From assembly GCA_017936885.1 (NCBI GenBank), contig JAGBEO010000011.1, positions 1-64,000 of the forward strand: DNA of 64,000 bases. The letters run 5' to 3'. A model generated the notes under the pieces. It ran no database searches. It was not told the DNA's origin and worked only from the letters and a program-made list of their open reading frames with translations. Both the position numbers and the translations under genes were made by a program. The stretch comes from Lachnospiraceae bacterium (lineage in GTDB: Bacteria; Bacillota; Clostridia; Lachnospirales; Lachnospiraceae). Shown here piece after piece: positions 1 to 9,265 of this stretch (positions within the stretch are counted from its first letter, which is position 1; every line of letters starts with the position of its first letter).

Positions 1-90
1 CCCTTGAAGACTACGAGGTAGATAGGCTTAAGGTGTAAGTGCAGCAATGTACTCAGCTGATAAGTACTAATCGGTCGAGGGCTTAACCAA
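1..90 (+). rRNA. 23S ribosomal RNA, 3' end (partial)
   Basis: The first ~90 bases match the conserved 3' end of bacterial 23S rRNA, including the segments around GACTACGAGGTAGATAGGC and AGTACTAATCGGTCGAGGGC. The gene runs off the left edge. The exact 3' end is placed by analogy at the AACCA stretch. The next feature is tRNA-Asn about 92 bases on; no 5S-like sequence lies between. Confidence 0.95.
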
Positions 91-182
91 GAAAGACAGT
101 TGATAAAGAGAGAGATTCAGGTTCGGTTTTGAGGGTATGTCAGATATCCTTTTTTATATAGTTTTGCATAGCAATACTATTT

Positions 183-254
183 TCCTCGATAGCTCAATGG
201 TAGAGCACACGGCTGTTAACCGTGGGGTTGTAGGTTCGAGCCCTACTCGGGGAG
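183..254 (+). tRNA. tRNA-Asn (GTT)
   Basis: A complete cloverleaf is visible. The acceptor stem is 183-189 paired with 247-253, the anticodon GTT is at 215-217, and the T-arm GGTTCGAGCC is intact. The discriminator base is G254 and no CCA is encoded. It follows the 23S end and belongs to the same rRNA-tRNA operon. Confidence 0.96.
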
Positions 255-352
255 TTTGGCATAGGAAGTTTCGGAAGCGAAGGAGAAGAGCAGAAGAGGC
301 GTAAAGGTATGCCAGGGAGAAGTCGGACGGAAGCTGCCGGAAAGAAAGACAT

Positions 353-424
353 GGCTCCATGGTCAAGCGGTTAAGACATCGCCCTTTCACGGCGGTAACA
401 CGGGTTCGATTCCCGTTGGAGTCA
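353..424 (+). tRNA. tRNA-Glu (TTC)
   Basis: Cloverleaf with acceptor stem 353-359/417-423 (one G-U pair), anticodon TTC at 386-388, and T-arm GGTTCGATTCC. The discriminator is A424 and no CCA is encoded. The 98 bases between this gene and tRNA-Asn hold no recognisable gene. Confidence 0.96.
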
Positions 425-482
425 CTTGCTTTTTAAATAAAGCATTTTTTTTCATTTATTTTACTATAATTTAATGATGTAT

Positions 483-553
483 GGTGACTTAGCCAAGTGG
501 TAAGGCCCCGGTCTGCAACACCGTTATCGCCGGTTCAAATCCGGCAGTCACCT
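483..553 (+). tRNA. tRNA-Cys (GCA)
   Basis: Cloverleaf with a fully paired acceptor stem 483-489/546-552, anticodon GCA at 515-517, and the U73 discriminator (T553) typical of tRNA-Cys. It is the last gene of the rRNA-tRNA operon; the terminator hairpin begins 3 bases later. Confidence 0.96.
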
Positions 554-556
554 TTG

Positions 557-590
557 AAACCTTACAAGTGTGTAGCTTATAAGGTTTTTT
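557..590 (+). terminator. Rho-independent terminator of the rRNA-tRNA operon
   Basis: A 12-bp stem with one mismatch (557-568 with 576-587), a 7-base loop, and a run of T to 590. It lies directly after tRNA-Cys. Confidence 0.85.
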
Positions 591-650
591 ATTTTAGGAG
601 AGTAAATGGGAAAGGTGTGATAAGGAAAGGTAAAAGTTTTGTAAACATTA

Positions 651-679
651 TTGACAGAATTAAAGTCGATATATATTAT
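651..679 (+). promoter_or_regulatory. Sigma-A promoter of the chemoreceptor gene
   Basis: TTGACA (651-656), a 17-base spacer, and TATTAT (674-679), a near-consensus vegetative promoter. It lies 41 bases before the start codon at 720, with the GGAGAGGAGAG ribosome site in between. Confidence 0.75.
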
Positions 680-719
680 AAATAATAAAAAATCACCGTA
701 ATGGAGAGGAGAGATTGCA

Positions 720-2018
720 ATGCCCAAGGAGGAAAAATTTAAGAATAAGAAGATTAAAGATAAAGTGTATGAAACAATTACGCTGATTATCGTAATGTAC
801 ATAGCAAGCGTAGTATTTGCCAGCATTATGTTAATGATTATGCGAATACTGCCGATAGAATATGAATTGGCTTTTGGAATATTGACGATTGCTATTCTGC
901 TTATAGTTGCTGCTAATTGTGTTCGGATAACTTTGCGTAGAGGAAAGATGTTGGTGAAATACATTGCAGAACCAATTGCGGAGTTAAGTGTAGTGGCAGG
1001 AGATATATCCAGCGGTAAACTGGATGATGAGATTCTGTATGAGTCGGAAGATGAAATTGGTTCATTGGCGAATGATTTCAGAAAGACAACATCTACATTG
1101 TATAAGATTATTGGAGATCTGAGTAACATCCTGGAGGAGTTTGCCAAGGGAAATTATACTGTGCATTCAGGATGTAAAGAAGCATATGTGGGTGATTTCC
1201 AGATCGTTATGGATAAACTGATAGCAACGGTTACAAATGTAAGTTCTACCCTTCATATGATTAAGGACTCTTCTGACGAAGTAGCAGCGGGTGCAGGACA
1301 GCTTGCTGTAAGTTCACAGGATCTGGCAAAGGGTGCGGAAGAGCAATCTATAGCGGTAGATAATCTGGTATCAAGTGTGACAGAAGTTGCAAATCAGGTA
1401 ATTGCAAACAGCAAATCTACAGATATTGTGCATGATAAAGCAAAAGAGGTCGGGGCTGAGGCAGTTATCAGCCAGAATAAGATGAAGGAATTGATGGAGG
1501 CAATGGAAAGTATTTCCAAGACTTCGCAGGAGATAGAGAAGGTAATCGTAGAAATAGAGAGTATTGCTTCCCAGACTAATCTTTTGGCATTAAATGCATC
1601 CATAGAGGCAGCAAGAGCAGGAGAAGCAGGAAAAGGCTTTGCGGTTGTTGCAGAGCAGATTAGAATGTTGGCAGAAAGCAGTGCCGAGTCTGCAGAAACA
1701 TCCAAGCATCTGTTAGAGGTGAATCGTACGGAAGTTACGCATGGTAATGATGTAACCCAGAAAACGGCAGATTCCCTGAATAAGGTCTTGGCTGAATTGG
1801 ATCATATCATTGGCGAGGTTGCCAATATCCGGACTGCATCTGATAATCAGGCTGTTTCCGTGAAGCAGATTGAAGCCGGCGTAAAACAGATCAGCGATGT
1901 AATTCAGAGTAATTCGGCTGCATCAGAAGAAGCATCAGCTACAAGCGAGGAGTTATCGGCAGAGGCTGATTCTTTGGATTCCCTGGTAGGAAGATTTAAA
2001 CTGCGTGACGTAAAATAA
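720..2018 (+). CDS. Methyl-accepting chemotaxis protein without an extracellular sensor domain
   Basis: 432 aa. Two membrane helices lie close together (about residues 19-43 and 48-68), so there is almost no extracytoplasmic loop for ligand binding. A HAMP-type region follows (about 66-120), with a second HAMP-like stretch before the long coiled-coil signalling domain. The signalling tip is visible at about residues 280-320 (NLLALNASIEAARAGEAGKG, then FAVVAEQIRMLAE), the part that contacts CheA and CheW. By family it relays signals to the chemotaxis kinase; with no outside domain it probably senses membrane, energy or cytoplasmic cues, or another protein. It is monocistronic, with its own promoter and terminator. 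No che or flagellar gene is nearby. Confidence 0.93.
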   Translation: MPKEEKFKNKKIKDKVYETITLIIVMYIASVVFASIMLMIMRILPIEYELAFGILTIAILLIVAANCVRITLRRGKMLVKYIAEPIAELSVVAGDISSGKLDDEILYESEDEIGSLANDFRKTTSTLYKIIGDLSNILEEFAKGNYTVHSGCKEAYVGDFQIVMDKLIATVTNVSSTLHMIKDSSDEVAAGAGQLAVSSQDLAKGAEEQSIAVDNLVSSVTEVANQVIANSKSTDIVHDKAKEVGAEAVISQNKMKELMEAMESISKTSQEIEKVIVEIESIASQTNLLALNASIEAARAGEAGKGFAVVAEQIRMLAESSAESAETSKHLLEVNRTEVTHGNDVTQKTADSLNKVLAELDHIIGEVANIRTASDNQAVSVKQIEAGVKQISDVIQSNSAASEEASATSEELSAEADSLDSLVGRFKLRDVK

Positions 2019-2053
2019 GAATATGATTTTGATATATAGCGTCAGATACGAAA

Positions 2054-2080
2054 GGCGGACTCTTCGGAGTCCGTCTTTTT
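2054..2080 (+). terminator. Rho-independent terminator after the chemoreceptor gene
   Basis: 9-bp stem 2054-2062/2067-2075 with one G-T pair, a TTCG tetraloop, then a T run to 2080. It starts 36 bases after the stop codon. Confidence 0.9.
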
Positions 2081-2114
2081 ATGCAATAGAAAAGTGCTTG
2101 CACAGTAATAAGAA

Positions 2115-2142
2115 CAAAGTCAGGTTCGCAGGCCTGACTTTG
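2115..2142. repeat. Perfect 10-bp inverted repeat in the intergenic region
   Basis: CAAAGTCAGG (2115-2124) and CCTGACTTTG (2133-2142) form a perfect stem with an 8-base loop. No T run follows on either strand, so it is not a standard terminator. It lies between the two convergent genes and may be a secondary transcription barrier. Confidence 0.6.
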
Positions 2143-2152
2143 TTGAAGACAT

Positions 2153-2201
2153 AAAAAGAGCTATTGCTTGGTAGATGATATCTACTGTTACAATAACTCT
2201 T
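2153..2201 (-). terminator. Terminator of the DUF3048 lipoprotein gene
   Basis: Read on the minus strand, AAGAGTTATTG (2201-2191) pairs with CAATAGCTCTT (2166-2156) with one T-G pair, followed by Ts to 2153. It begins 20 bases past the stop of the minus-strand gene. Confidence 0.75.
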
Positions 2202-2220
2202 TTAAATTACATGATTGATA

Positions 2221-3381
2221 TTACTGAGCGCTTGAAGATGTGATTTTTTCATCATCTACTAAGAAAGAATCACCGTCTTCTACGATACATACCATTGTCT
2301 TACCGGTATTAAACTGAATTTCATTTCCTGCATCATCATAATATCTTGTAGCACCGTAATCAGAAGTTTTCTCCCAGTTTACATGAATACCTTTACCGTT
2401 TGTAAAGAACCATCCGTCTCTGGTATTGTCATGACACTGGAACGCTAAGTAGCCTTTCTGGTCACGTACTTCAAAATAAGTATTCTGAATAATAATATTC
2501 TTAAAGGATAACTGCTTGTCGTTCGCTAAATCTACATGAGGACCATCTGCCTCGCCGGATAAATGCTGATATCTGTCATACAAACCGGTTTCACTGTTAT
2601 ATACGAAATAGCAGTTCGTAACAGGATAAGTAGGTGACATATCAACCTTGTTAGCGGTAATTGCATCACTGTACTGATCTAACATGTTAGGAGCGTCAGT
2701 CGGAGCAAATACATAATGCTGTTTATCAGCGTAGCCATCACGATATTCTAAATCATATCCTAGTTTCTGAATATCCGCTTTGATTCCTTCAGTATCAACG
2801 TAAGCATTATCAGTAGTGTTGCCGGTATCATTTGCACGCCAGAAATTGCTGCTGGATAAACCATCGATATCTTCTGTATCAGCACGATTGATAACTTCGT
2901 CTATGTAGAAAGGTCCGCCGTAATGAATATAGAATGCATCCCATTCAAATGACCAGTATACATAGTAATCACGACAGCTTCTTACGTTACCGAGTCTGTC
3001 AAAATCGCTCCAATCCTGAAATAATGCCATCAGACGGGTAATGCTTCCTTCCACATTACATTCATACAATACGTCAGCTCTGGAAATTCCATACTGTGAT
3101 GCCGTTTTTGTATTGGGAATCATAACAGTGATCGGTCTTGTATTGTTTACTTCTTCGGTAACCCACTCATTTGTGATTCGGCTTCGAACCATTCCTTCTT
3201 TGGGAGGAAGGTCTTCATCAGTCTCTTCTTCTACCACTTCTGCCTCTTCTTCAATGTCTGGTACGTCATCAATAACTTGTTCTACAACAGGTTCTGCGAT
3301 TTCTTCTTCTTTCTTACCACAACCAAATAATAAAAGAGCAGAAGATAAAGATACAAGAAGTAGCACTTGCAATCTTTTCAT
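2221..3381 (-). CDS. DUF3048 domain lipoprotein (YerB-like)
   Basis: 386 aa. The start at 3381 is chosen because GAGAGGA lies just upstream and the protein then opens with a lipoprotein signal (MKRLQVLLL, lipobox LFGC). An acidic linker (about residues 30-60) follows. The main body has the DUF3048 pattern: RPITVMIPN, YGISRADVLYE, EGSITRLMALF, and RLGNVRSCRDYY. The family is exported, membrane-anchored and of unknown biochemical role; Bacillus YerB is the named member. The gene stands alone on the minus strand, with its own promoter and terminator, and shows no link to the polysaccharide genes. Longer starts exist (3417) but lack a ribosome site and would spoil the signal peptide. Confidence 0.9.
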   Translation of the reverse strand: MKRLQVLLLVSLSSALLLFGCGKKEEEIAEPVVEQVIDDVPDIEEEAEVVEEETDEDLPPKEGMVRSRITNEWVTEEVNNTRPITVMIPNTKTASQYGISRADVLYECNVEGSITRLMALFQDWSDFDRLGNVRSCRDYYVYWSFEWDAFYIHYGGPFYIDEVINRADTEDIDGLSSSNFWRANDTGNTTDNAYVDTEGIKADIQKLGYDLEYRDGYADKQHYVFAPTDAPNMLDQYSDAITANKVDMSPTYPVTNCYFVYNSETGLYDRYQHLSGEADGPHVDLANDKQLSFKNIIIQNTYFEVRDQKGYLAFQCHDNTRDGWFFTNGKGIHVNWEKTSDYGATRYYDDAGNEIQFNTGKTMVCIVEDGDSFLVDDEKITSSSAQ

Positions 3382-3425
3382 CTTTAATCCTCTCTTTCTA
3401 TCTAGGGAATAACCCAACTGTTCCT

Positions 3426-3454
3426 AGTATATCATAAGAAAATAACAGAGTCAC
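3426..3454 (-). promoter_or_regulatory. Sigma-A promoter of the DUF3048 gene (extended -10)
   Basis: On the minus strand: GTGACT (3454-3449), a 17-base spacer, and TATACT (3431-3426) preceded by TGA, an extended -10. It is 45 bases from the start at 3381. Confidence 0.65.
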
Positions 3455-3637
3455 TAGAAAATATTTGAAAAGTTAGACAAAATGTTACTAAATTATTACA
3501 GAAAGTTTGGGAGAATGCATAGGCACCTTTTTAATAGGAAAATATAGATGTAAAAGTGATTGTAATTGCATAATTTACCCATAAGTTGTAAGATATACAT
3601 ATTGATATGTGAATAAAGAGAAAGCAGAGGATATTTC

Positions 3638-4483
3638 ATGAAAAAGATTATCGTAACAGGCTGCAACGGACAGTTGGGACGTGCCATCAATTTGCAATAT
3701 GCGGGAAACACAGAGTATGAATTGATCAACACGGATGTGGATGAACTTGATATTACGAAGATAGATGCTGTGATGAAATTTGTACGGGATATACAGCCTT
3801 ATGCTATTATTAACTGTGCTGCCTATACGGCGGTGGAAGCCTGTGAAAAGGAAGAAGACTTAGCTTTCCGAATCAATGCCATCGGACCGCGCAATTTAAG
3901 CATTGCGGCGAATGAGACAGGAGCAAAGATGATGCATGTATCTACAGATTATGTGTTTGACGGCAATGGGACAAGACCTTATAAAGAGACAGATCCGGTA
4001 GGCCCTCAGGGGGCTTATGGCAGGACAAAGCTTGCCGGAGAGAATTTTGTAAAAGAATTCAGTGATAAACATTATATTGTGCGTACGGCATGGTTATATG
4101 GTGATGGCAAGAATTTTGTTAAGACTATGTTACGTTTGTCTGAGACTAATGATAAAGTACGGGTTGTCAGAGATCAGGTAGGTTCACCGACCAGTGCTAA
4201 AGAACTGGCGAAAGCCATTGCTTATCTGCTCCCTACGGAGAATTACGGATTGTTTCACGGCACATGTGAGGGAGATTGCAGTTGGGCACAGTTTACGGAG
4301 GAAATTTTCAGACTGGCAGGCAAGAACACTGTAGTGGAGGGCATTACGTCCGAGGAGTACGGTGCTGCTGTGAAACGCCCGGCATATTCTATTTTGGAAA
4401 ATTATATGCTTAAAATGACTACAGATTTTATGTTTGCTGACTGGCATGATGCGATTGCGGAATATTTAAAGGATGTCAAATAA
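3638..4483 (+). CDS. rfbD: dTDP-4-dehydrorhamnose reductase (RmlD)
   Basis: 281 aa, the usual RmlD length. It makes dTDP-L-rhamnose by NAD(P)H reduction of dTDP-4-dehydro-rhamnose. An N-terminal Rossmann motif (TGCNGQLG, residues 7-14), the NCAAYTAVEACE segment, STDYVFDG, and the catalytic YGRTK (about 127-131) mark the extended SDR family. GAGGA lies before the ATG. It is the first gene of the polysaccharide region. The partners rmlA, rmlB and rmlC are not in the window, so they must be elsewhere, perhaps just outside or scattered. Confidence 0.95.
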   Translation: MKKIIVTGCNGQLGRAINLQYAGNTEYELINTDVDELDITKIDAVMKFVRDIQPYAIINCAAYTAVEACEKEEDLAFRINAIGPRNLSIAANETGAKMMHVSTDYVFDGNGTRPYKETDPVGPQGAYGRTKLAGENFVKEFSDKHYIVRTAWLYGDGKNFVKTMLRLSETNDKVRVVRDQVGSPTSAKELAKAIAYLLPTENYGLFHGTCEGDCSWAQFTEEIFRLAGKNTVVEGITSEEYGAAVKRPAYSILENYMLKMTTDFMFADWHDAIAEYLKDVK

Positions 4484-4515
4484 AGGAGAATATGATATAA
4501 TAAGTTCAGTTCGTT

Positions 4516-4572
4516 TCACTTACCGGGCCGAAAGAATTTTTGAGGATTCTTCCGGTTGAAAAATGTAAGTGG
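4516..4572 (+). repeat. Nested inverted repeat between rfbD and gmd
   Basis: An outer stem CACTTAC (4517-4523) / GTAAGTG (4565-4571) encloses an inner stem of about 10 bp, CCGAAAGAAT (4528-4537) with ATTCTTCCGG (4546-4555), with one mismatch. Such a long structured element may act in the RNA or as a processing site. No T run follows. Confidence 0.6.
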
Positions 4573-4586
4573 TGTATAGCAAAACA

Positions 4587-4636
4587 CATTTGCGAGGCAA
4601 AGCATTTGTAAAACAAAAACATTTGTAAAACAAATG
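4587..4636 (+). repeat. Three tandem CATTTG-N5-CAAA palindromic units upstream of gmd
   Basis: Units start at 4587, 4603 and 4620 with 16-17 base spacing. Each is CATTTG, five bases, then CAAA. The last is a perfect CATTTG-TAAAA-CAAATG palindrome. They end 52 bases before the gmd start, a position fitting an operator, though they could also be a decayed minirepeat. Confidence 0.6.
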
Positions 4637-4688
4637 GTAAAATAATAGTGCGGCTTTGTGAAAATAAGAAGCAAAAAGGAGATTTATC

Positions 4689-5759
4689 ATGCAGAAAATA
4701 GCATTAATTACAGGTATTACGGGTCAGGACGGTTCTTATTTGGCTGAGTTTTTGTTGGAGAAAGGTTATGAGGTACATGGTCTGATCCGCAGACATAGTA
4801 TCACTAATACGGCAAGAATTGATCATTTGATTCATTCTGATTATCATAAAGTTAAGTTTTTCCTGCATTTTGCGGATACGACAGATTCCAGCAATCTGAT
4901 GCGTCTGATTGCCGAGATTCGTCCTACAGAGGTGTATAATCTGGCGGCACAGTCCCATGTAGGCGTATCTTTTGAGGTGCCGGAGTATACGGCAGAGGCG
5001 ACGGGTGTCAGTACTTTGAAGCTGTTGGAGGCAATCCGTGTGAACGGCGGAACCTGTAGATTTTATCAGGCATCTACTTCTGAATTGTTCGGCGGTATTC
5101 CGGAGACTGCACCGCAGAGTGAGAAGACTCCGTTTTACCCTAAGAGTCCGTACGGAGCAGCGAAACTGTATTCTTACTGGATTACGGTAAATTACAGAGA
5201 GTCTTATAATATGTTTGCATGTAACGGTATTTTATTTAACCATGAATCTCCGAGACGCGGAGAGAATTTCGTTACCAGAAAGATCACTTTAGCGATTGCA
5301 AATATTATTGCAGGAAAGCAGGAGAAGCTGTCTCTGGGTAATATGAACGCAAAACGTGACTGGGGATTTGCCGGAGATTATGTCAAAGGCATGTGGCTGA
5401 TGTTACAGCAGGACAAGCCGGCTGATTTTGTGCTTGCTACCAATGAGACTCATACAGTCAGAGAGTTTGTGGAAGCTGCTTTTGCAGAGTTAGGTATTGA
5501 GATTCGCTGGGAAGGTGCCGGTGTCAATGAGAAGGGTTATGATGCAAAGACAGGCAAGCTTCTTGTGGATGTAAACCCTGAGTTTTACCGTCCGGCTGAG
5601 GTAGAGTTCCTTTGGGGTAATTGTGCTAAGGCTGAGCAAGAGCTTGGATGGAAACGAGATGTTGATTTCAAGGGACTGGTTGCCATGATGATGGATTCTG
5701 ATTTACGGGAGATCGTGGGTGTCAGTTGTGCTGACTACAAGGCGAATAACTGTAATTGA
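4689..5759 (+). CDS. gmd: GDP-mannose 4,6-dehydratase
   Basis: 356 aa. It converts GDP-D-mannose to GDP-4-dehydro-6-deoxy-D-mannose, the first step to GDP-L-fucose. NADP-binding TGITGQDG (residues 8-15), the RRHS pattern, [14 protein letters not shown], the catalytic YGAAK (about 156-160), and [17 protein letters not shown] are all intact and diagnostic for Gmd. AAAGGAGA precedes the ATG. Its partner fcl lies 3.5 kb downstream, separated by two membrane-protein genes on the same strand. Confidence 0.97.
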   Translation: MQKIALITGITGQDGSYLAEFLLEKGYEVHGLIRRHSITNTARIDHLIHSDYHKVKFFLHFADTTDSSNLMRLIAEIRPTEVYNLAAQSHVGVSFEVPEYTAEATGVSTLKLLEAIRVNGGTCRFYQASTSELFGGIPETAPQSEKTPFYPKSPYGAAKLYSYWITVNYRESYNMFACNGILFNHESPRRGENFVTRKITLAIANIIAGKQEKLSLGNMNAKRDWGFAGDYVKGMWLMLQQDKPADFVLATNETHTVREFVEAAFAELGIEIRWEGAGVNEKGYDAKTGKLLVDVNPEFYRPAEVEFLWGNCAKAEQELGWKRDVDFKGLVAMMMDSDLREIVGVSCADYKANNCN

Positions 5760-5847
5760 AAGAATATGTAAAGTAATTAGGAACAGTAATTTATAAAAAG
5801 ATGTAACTGTGAGAGTACGGAATAGTTACAAAAAGGCTTAGGTATCT

Positions 5848-7749
5848 ATGCTATCAGTGATATTTATATGGTGTTATATGCTGATGACTGCCTTTTTGGT
5901 GGGATATGGTGTGCTGCGAGTGATTACAAGCCGTATACCATATCGAATCAGATATATGGACAGCTATCTGCTTTGCGGGCTTGTATGCGTAACAGTATAT
6001 GCGCAGTTTTTCAGCTTATTTTATAAGGTTGGATTGCTTGCGAATTTGATATTGTGCGCAGTGTGCATCGTGATTCTATGGTGCAGCAGGCAAACACTTG
6101 CCGGAATGCTGCAAACATTTTGGAGTCATATAAAGAGAAAAGAATCAGGAAAAAGAGGGAGAATGCTTGTCATACTATTCCTCTTTTTACTATTTGCATA
6201 TGGATCTTCCCGGGGAATCATTCATTATGATACCAGCCTATATCATGCTCAAAGCATTCGCTGGCTGGAAGAGTATGGCGTGGTTAAAGGGCTAGGAAAT
6301 CTGCATTGCAGGCTGGCATATAACAGTTCTTCGTTTGCCTTGTCTGCCCTGTACAGTATGTCCTTTTTGGGAGGACAGTCTTATCATTGCTGTGCCGGAT
6401 TTATGGCCTTAATGCTGGCGGGGTTATGTTTAGAGATTTGGGATTCGCTGCGGTGCGGCAGACTTCGTGTAAGCGGTTTTGCGCGGGTCATGGGTATCTA
6501 TTATCTGGTTATTATTTTCGATGAGATGATTTCGCCGGCTTCCGATTATTTTATGGTGCTGATTGCATTTTATATTGTGATTCGCTGGCTTGATTTGTTG
6601 GAGAACGGGGAAAAGGCAATTGTTCCTTACGCGCTTTTGTGTATTCTGGGCGTATTTTTGATGACAGTGAAGTTATCGGCGGCGCTGATTTTGCTGCTGG
6701 TGATTTATCCGGCATATTATCTTTTGAAGGAAAAAAGATGGCGGGAGATCGCGTTGTATCTGATTCTGGGTATGGTGACGGCATTGCCGTATTTTATCAG
6801 AAATGTGGTGATTTCCGGCTGGCTGGTGTATCCTTTTACCAGCCTTGACTTCTTCCCGGTTCCGTGGAAGATTCCGAAAGGACTGGCGGATTATGATGCG
6901 AAAGAGATTCAGGTCTGGGGACGGGGGTATACGGACGTTACGCAGTTTGACAGACCGTTTCGGGAGTGGCTGCCGGAATGGTTTCGGTCGTTGGCTGGCA
7001 GTGATAAGCTTCTTGTGCTGGCGGCAGGGGCGTCGGTGTGCGTGCTTTTCGTGTGGGGAATACTGCTGTTGTGGAAAGCGCTGCGATATAAGCGAAAGCA
7101 GCTAAGCGTTGGGAAAATGTTTATACCGGAAAGACAATCAGACGATGCGGATGGCGACCCGGTTGGATTTTGGCATGGCGGCGTTTCTGAGAGGGCACGG
7201 CAGCTTCTGCTGGTACAAGCAACTGTGGCAGGATCTTTTCTGTTCTGGTTAGGTACTTCCCCGCTTATCCGGTATGGCTGTGTTTATGTGTATCTGACTT
7301 CTGCGGTGGTATTGGGCGGCATCTATGATCTGGTTATCAATCAAAGTATAATGGTGGATGAGACGTTTAACGCTTGGTCTGTGATGCGGCAAAGCAGGCA
7401 AGAATCCGATAGAAGGCAGAAAGATATGGGATTGTTGGCAGGCAGGCAGCAGGCTGTATGGCGGTACGTGATAAATGGGTTGTGCATGGCGGCGATGGTA
7501 ATGTTTATCGCATACAAATTATTTACTTTATGTGAAGAGATTACGACATCTTGTACCAATGATTACTGGCTGGTACAAAAAGACTATGAGAATTATGAGG
7601 TTATCCCTTATGAAATAGAGGGTGTTACATTTTATTATCCGGCAGAGGGTGACAGAGTGGGTTATGAGAGCTTCCCATCTGCGCCTGCAAAGACCCAGGT
7701 AGAATTTTTGGGAGAAGAACTTTCGGATGGAATGATGGCGGTGAAATAA
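5848..7749 (+). CDS. Polytopic membrane protein, LIC_10190-like, possible GT-C glycosyltransferase
   Basis: 633 aa with roughly 10-12 hydrophobic helices across its length and a soluble C-terminal tail. A conserved loop after the early helices (about residues 125-160: HYDTSLYHAQSIRWLEEYGV, then GLGNLHCRL) resembles the LIC_10190 family of surface-polysaccharide membrane proteins, recalled by motif and not by search. The acidic residue and His in a first extracytoplasmic loop recall GT-C enzymes that use polyprenyl-phosphate sugars. A charged insert at about residues 410-450 separates two groups of helices. It lies between gmd and fcl on the same strand, so it may act on the fucose branch. Confidence 0.6.
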   Translation: MLSVIFIWCYMLMTAFLVGYGVLRVITSRIPYRIRYMDSYLLCGLVCVTVYAQFFSLFYKVGLLANLILCAVCIVILWCSRQTLAGMLQTFWSHIKRKESGKRGRMLVILFLFLLFAYGSSRGIIHYDTSLYHAQSIRWLEEYGVVKGLGNLHCRLAYNSSSFALSALYSMSFLGGQSYHCCAGFMALMLAGLCLEIWDSLRCGRLRVSGFARVMGIYYLVIIFDEMISPASDYFMVLIAFYIVIRWLDLLENGEKAIVPYALLCILGVFLMTVKLSAALILLLVIYPAYYLLKEKRWREIALYLILGMVTALPYFIRNVVISGWLVYPFTSLDFFPVPWKIPKGLADYDAKEIQVWGRGYTDVTQFDRPFREWLPEWFRSLAGSDKLLVLAAGASVCVLFVWGILLLWKALRYKRKQLSVGKMFIPERQSDDADGDPVGFWHGGVSERARQLLLVQATVAGSFLFWLGTSPLIRYGCVYVYLTSAVVLGGIYDLVINQSIMVDETFNAWSVMRQSRQESDRRQKDMGLLAGRQQAVWRYVINGLCMAAMVMFIAYKLFTLCEEITTSCTNDYWLVQKDYENYEVIPYEIEGVTFYYPAEGDRVGYESFPSAPAKTQVEFLGEELSDGMMAVK

Positions 7750-7771
7750 ATAAGATGATGAGGAGCAGAGA

Positions 7772-9217
7772 ATGTCAGATATAAAGAAAATTATTAGGGA
7801 GGGGATATTGGGGAAGAATCTTCGATTATACACCTTTTTAATGGGAATAACGATTATCACGGGATTCATGATGCTTATTACATTTGAGTACGAAGATGCG
7901 GATTCGCTGGCGGCATGGAGTCTAAATTTCTGGGATTTGCTTTTTAAGGGAAAGTTAGATGAATTCTATGAATATACCGCGCTGAATGTGCATGGTGCTG
8001 TCCATCCAAATTGTGGTGGAAACTATTTATGGTTACTTCCCCTGTGTATATGGAATTTGCCGTTGTGGGTAGTTCATTCTATCGGTGGAATTGTTTCGAT
8101 ACAGAATTTTTGGAGTATATGCTGGAGTAAGATGTTCTTGTTTATACTGCAGATTGTAACAGCACATATATGTGGAAAGATATGCGGTATGATAACGTCA
8201 GACAAGAATAGGGTATTGTTGACGGTGCTGCTTGTTATGGCATCTCCTGAGATATTGGTGTCTGTCGGATATGTCGGGCAGGATGAGATTGTTTATGTCT
8301 GCCTTTTTGTGGCTGCATTTTATTATTTTCTTAAGGGATACTGGAAAAGGTGTTATGTCATGCTTGTGTGCTGCGTGACCTTCTGTCCGATTATGCTGAT
8401 TCCGGTTCTGGCTCTTTTGCTTTTGAAGGAAAAGCGTATATATAAGCTGCTGATCTATATAACAGGGACGATATTGCCATTATTCTTATTTGAATTGTGT
8501 TACAAAGGAGATGCACTTTATCAGTCGGTAAAGCATACTAATGATTTTGTCGATATGCTGCATCGTATGTTAACAGGTTCACAGTTCGATACAGTATTAG
8601 GTGCATTTTCGGTTGTAGGTGTTGCTTTGTGTTTGCTCTTTTTCTATTGCTATATGGAACAAATGCCTCAGGATGGAAATGAGGAGTGGCATCGGAAGTT
8701 GGTTTTCCTTTTTGCTCTGTTATTTGTGATGATTTCCTTTTTTATGGTGGACGATTTTTATAGAATGTTTCTGTATGTTCCGTTTTTGGTAGTGATGCTT
8801 ATGACATCAGGTCAGGATGTGGGAAATAATTTGTTTTTGTTTACAATTTTGACATATGGAAGGATGTTTCAGGTATGCAGGGGAAGTTATCCGAAGAGTA
8901 TGAACACATGCTATGTTATGAGGAATTCGTGGATTACGCTGCTGTGCGATCGTTTGGGAAGTACCCGATATCTTGCCGACCCTGAGCATTGTACATGTCT
9001 ATGGGCGTATGTGTACAGTTATGGAAAGCTGTTGGAGGTACTTAATCTGCTTGTTGAAACATGTTTGGTGGGTGTTGTCGTGATTTTATTTGTTATGAAC
9101 AGGTGTGGGTATCAGAAGCAGTATAAATCCATGTTCCGTGAAAACGTGGTGTTAACAATATGTATAGCTTGTATGCCAGTGGTGCTGCTGGGCTATTATG
9201 TAATGTTGTTGCATTGA
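7772..9217 (+). CDS. Polytopic membrane protein of unknown function
   Basis: 481 aa with about ten hydrophobic segments. No family is recognised with confidence. Visible features are an early acidic loop (YEDADSLAAW, about residue 35, the place where GT-C enzymes carry a catalytic Asp) and a Cys/Tyr-rich loop near residues 375-415 (MNTCYVMRNSW, DPEHCTCLW). The size and topology fit a GT-C type glycosyltransferase, but this is inference. GAGGAGCAG precedes the ATG; the gap to the previous gene is 22 bases, so they are probably co-transcribed. Confidence 0.5.
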   Translation: MSDIKKIIREGILGKNLRLYTFLMGITIITGFMMLITFEYEDADSLAAWSLNFWDLLFKGKLDEFYEYTALNVHGAVHPNCGGNYLWLLPLCIWNLPLWVVHSIGGIVSIQNFWSICWSKMFLFILQIVTAHICGKICGMITSDKNRVLLTVLLVMASPEILVSVGYVGQDEIVYVCLFVAAFYYFLKGYWKRCYVMLVCCVTFCPIMLIPVLALLLLKEKRIYKLLIYITGTILPLFLFELCYKGDALYQSVKHTNDFVDMLHRMLTGSQFDTVLGAFSVVGVALCLLFFYCYMEQMPQDGNEEWHRKLVFLFALLFVMISFFMVDDFYRMFLYVPFLVVMLMTSGQDVGNNLFLFTILTYGRMFQVCRGSYPKSMNTCYVMRNSWITLLCDRLGSTRYLADPEHCTCLWAYVYSYGKLLEVLNLLVETCLVGVVVILFVMNRCGYQKQYKSMFRENVVLTICIACMPVVLLGYYVMLLH

Positions 9218-9265
9218 TATTGTAGTAACTGTTTGCAATAATGAAAAAAGGAAGGGAAGTAGTAT

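Noticed and set aside
548-1147. 199-codon minus-strand open frame over the chemoreceptor start
   Set aside because: It is the antisense shadow of the promoter and N-terminal part of the chemoreceptor gene; no ribosome site or known motif.
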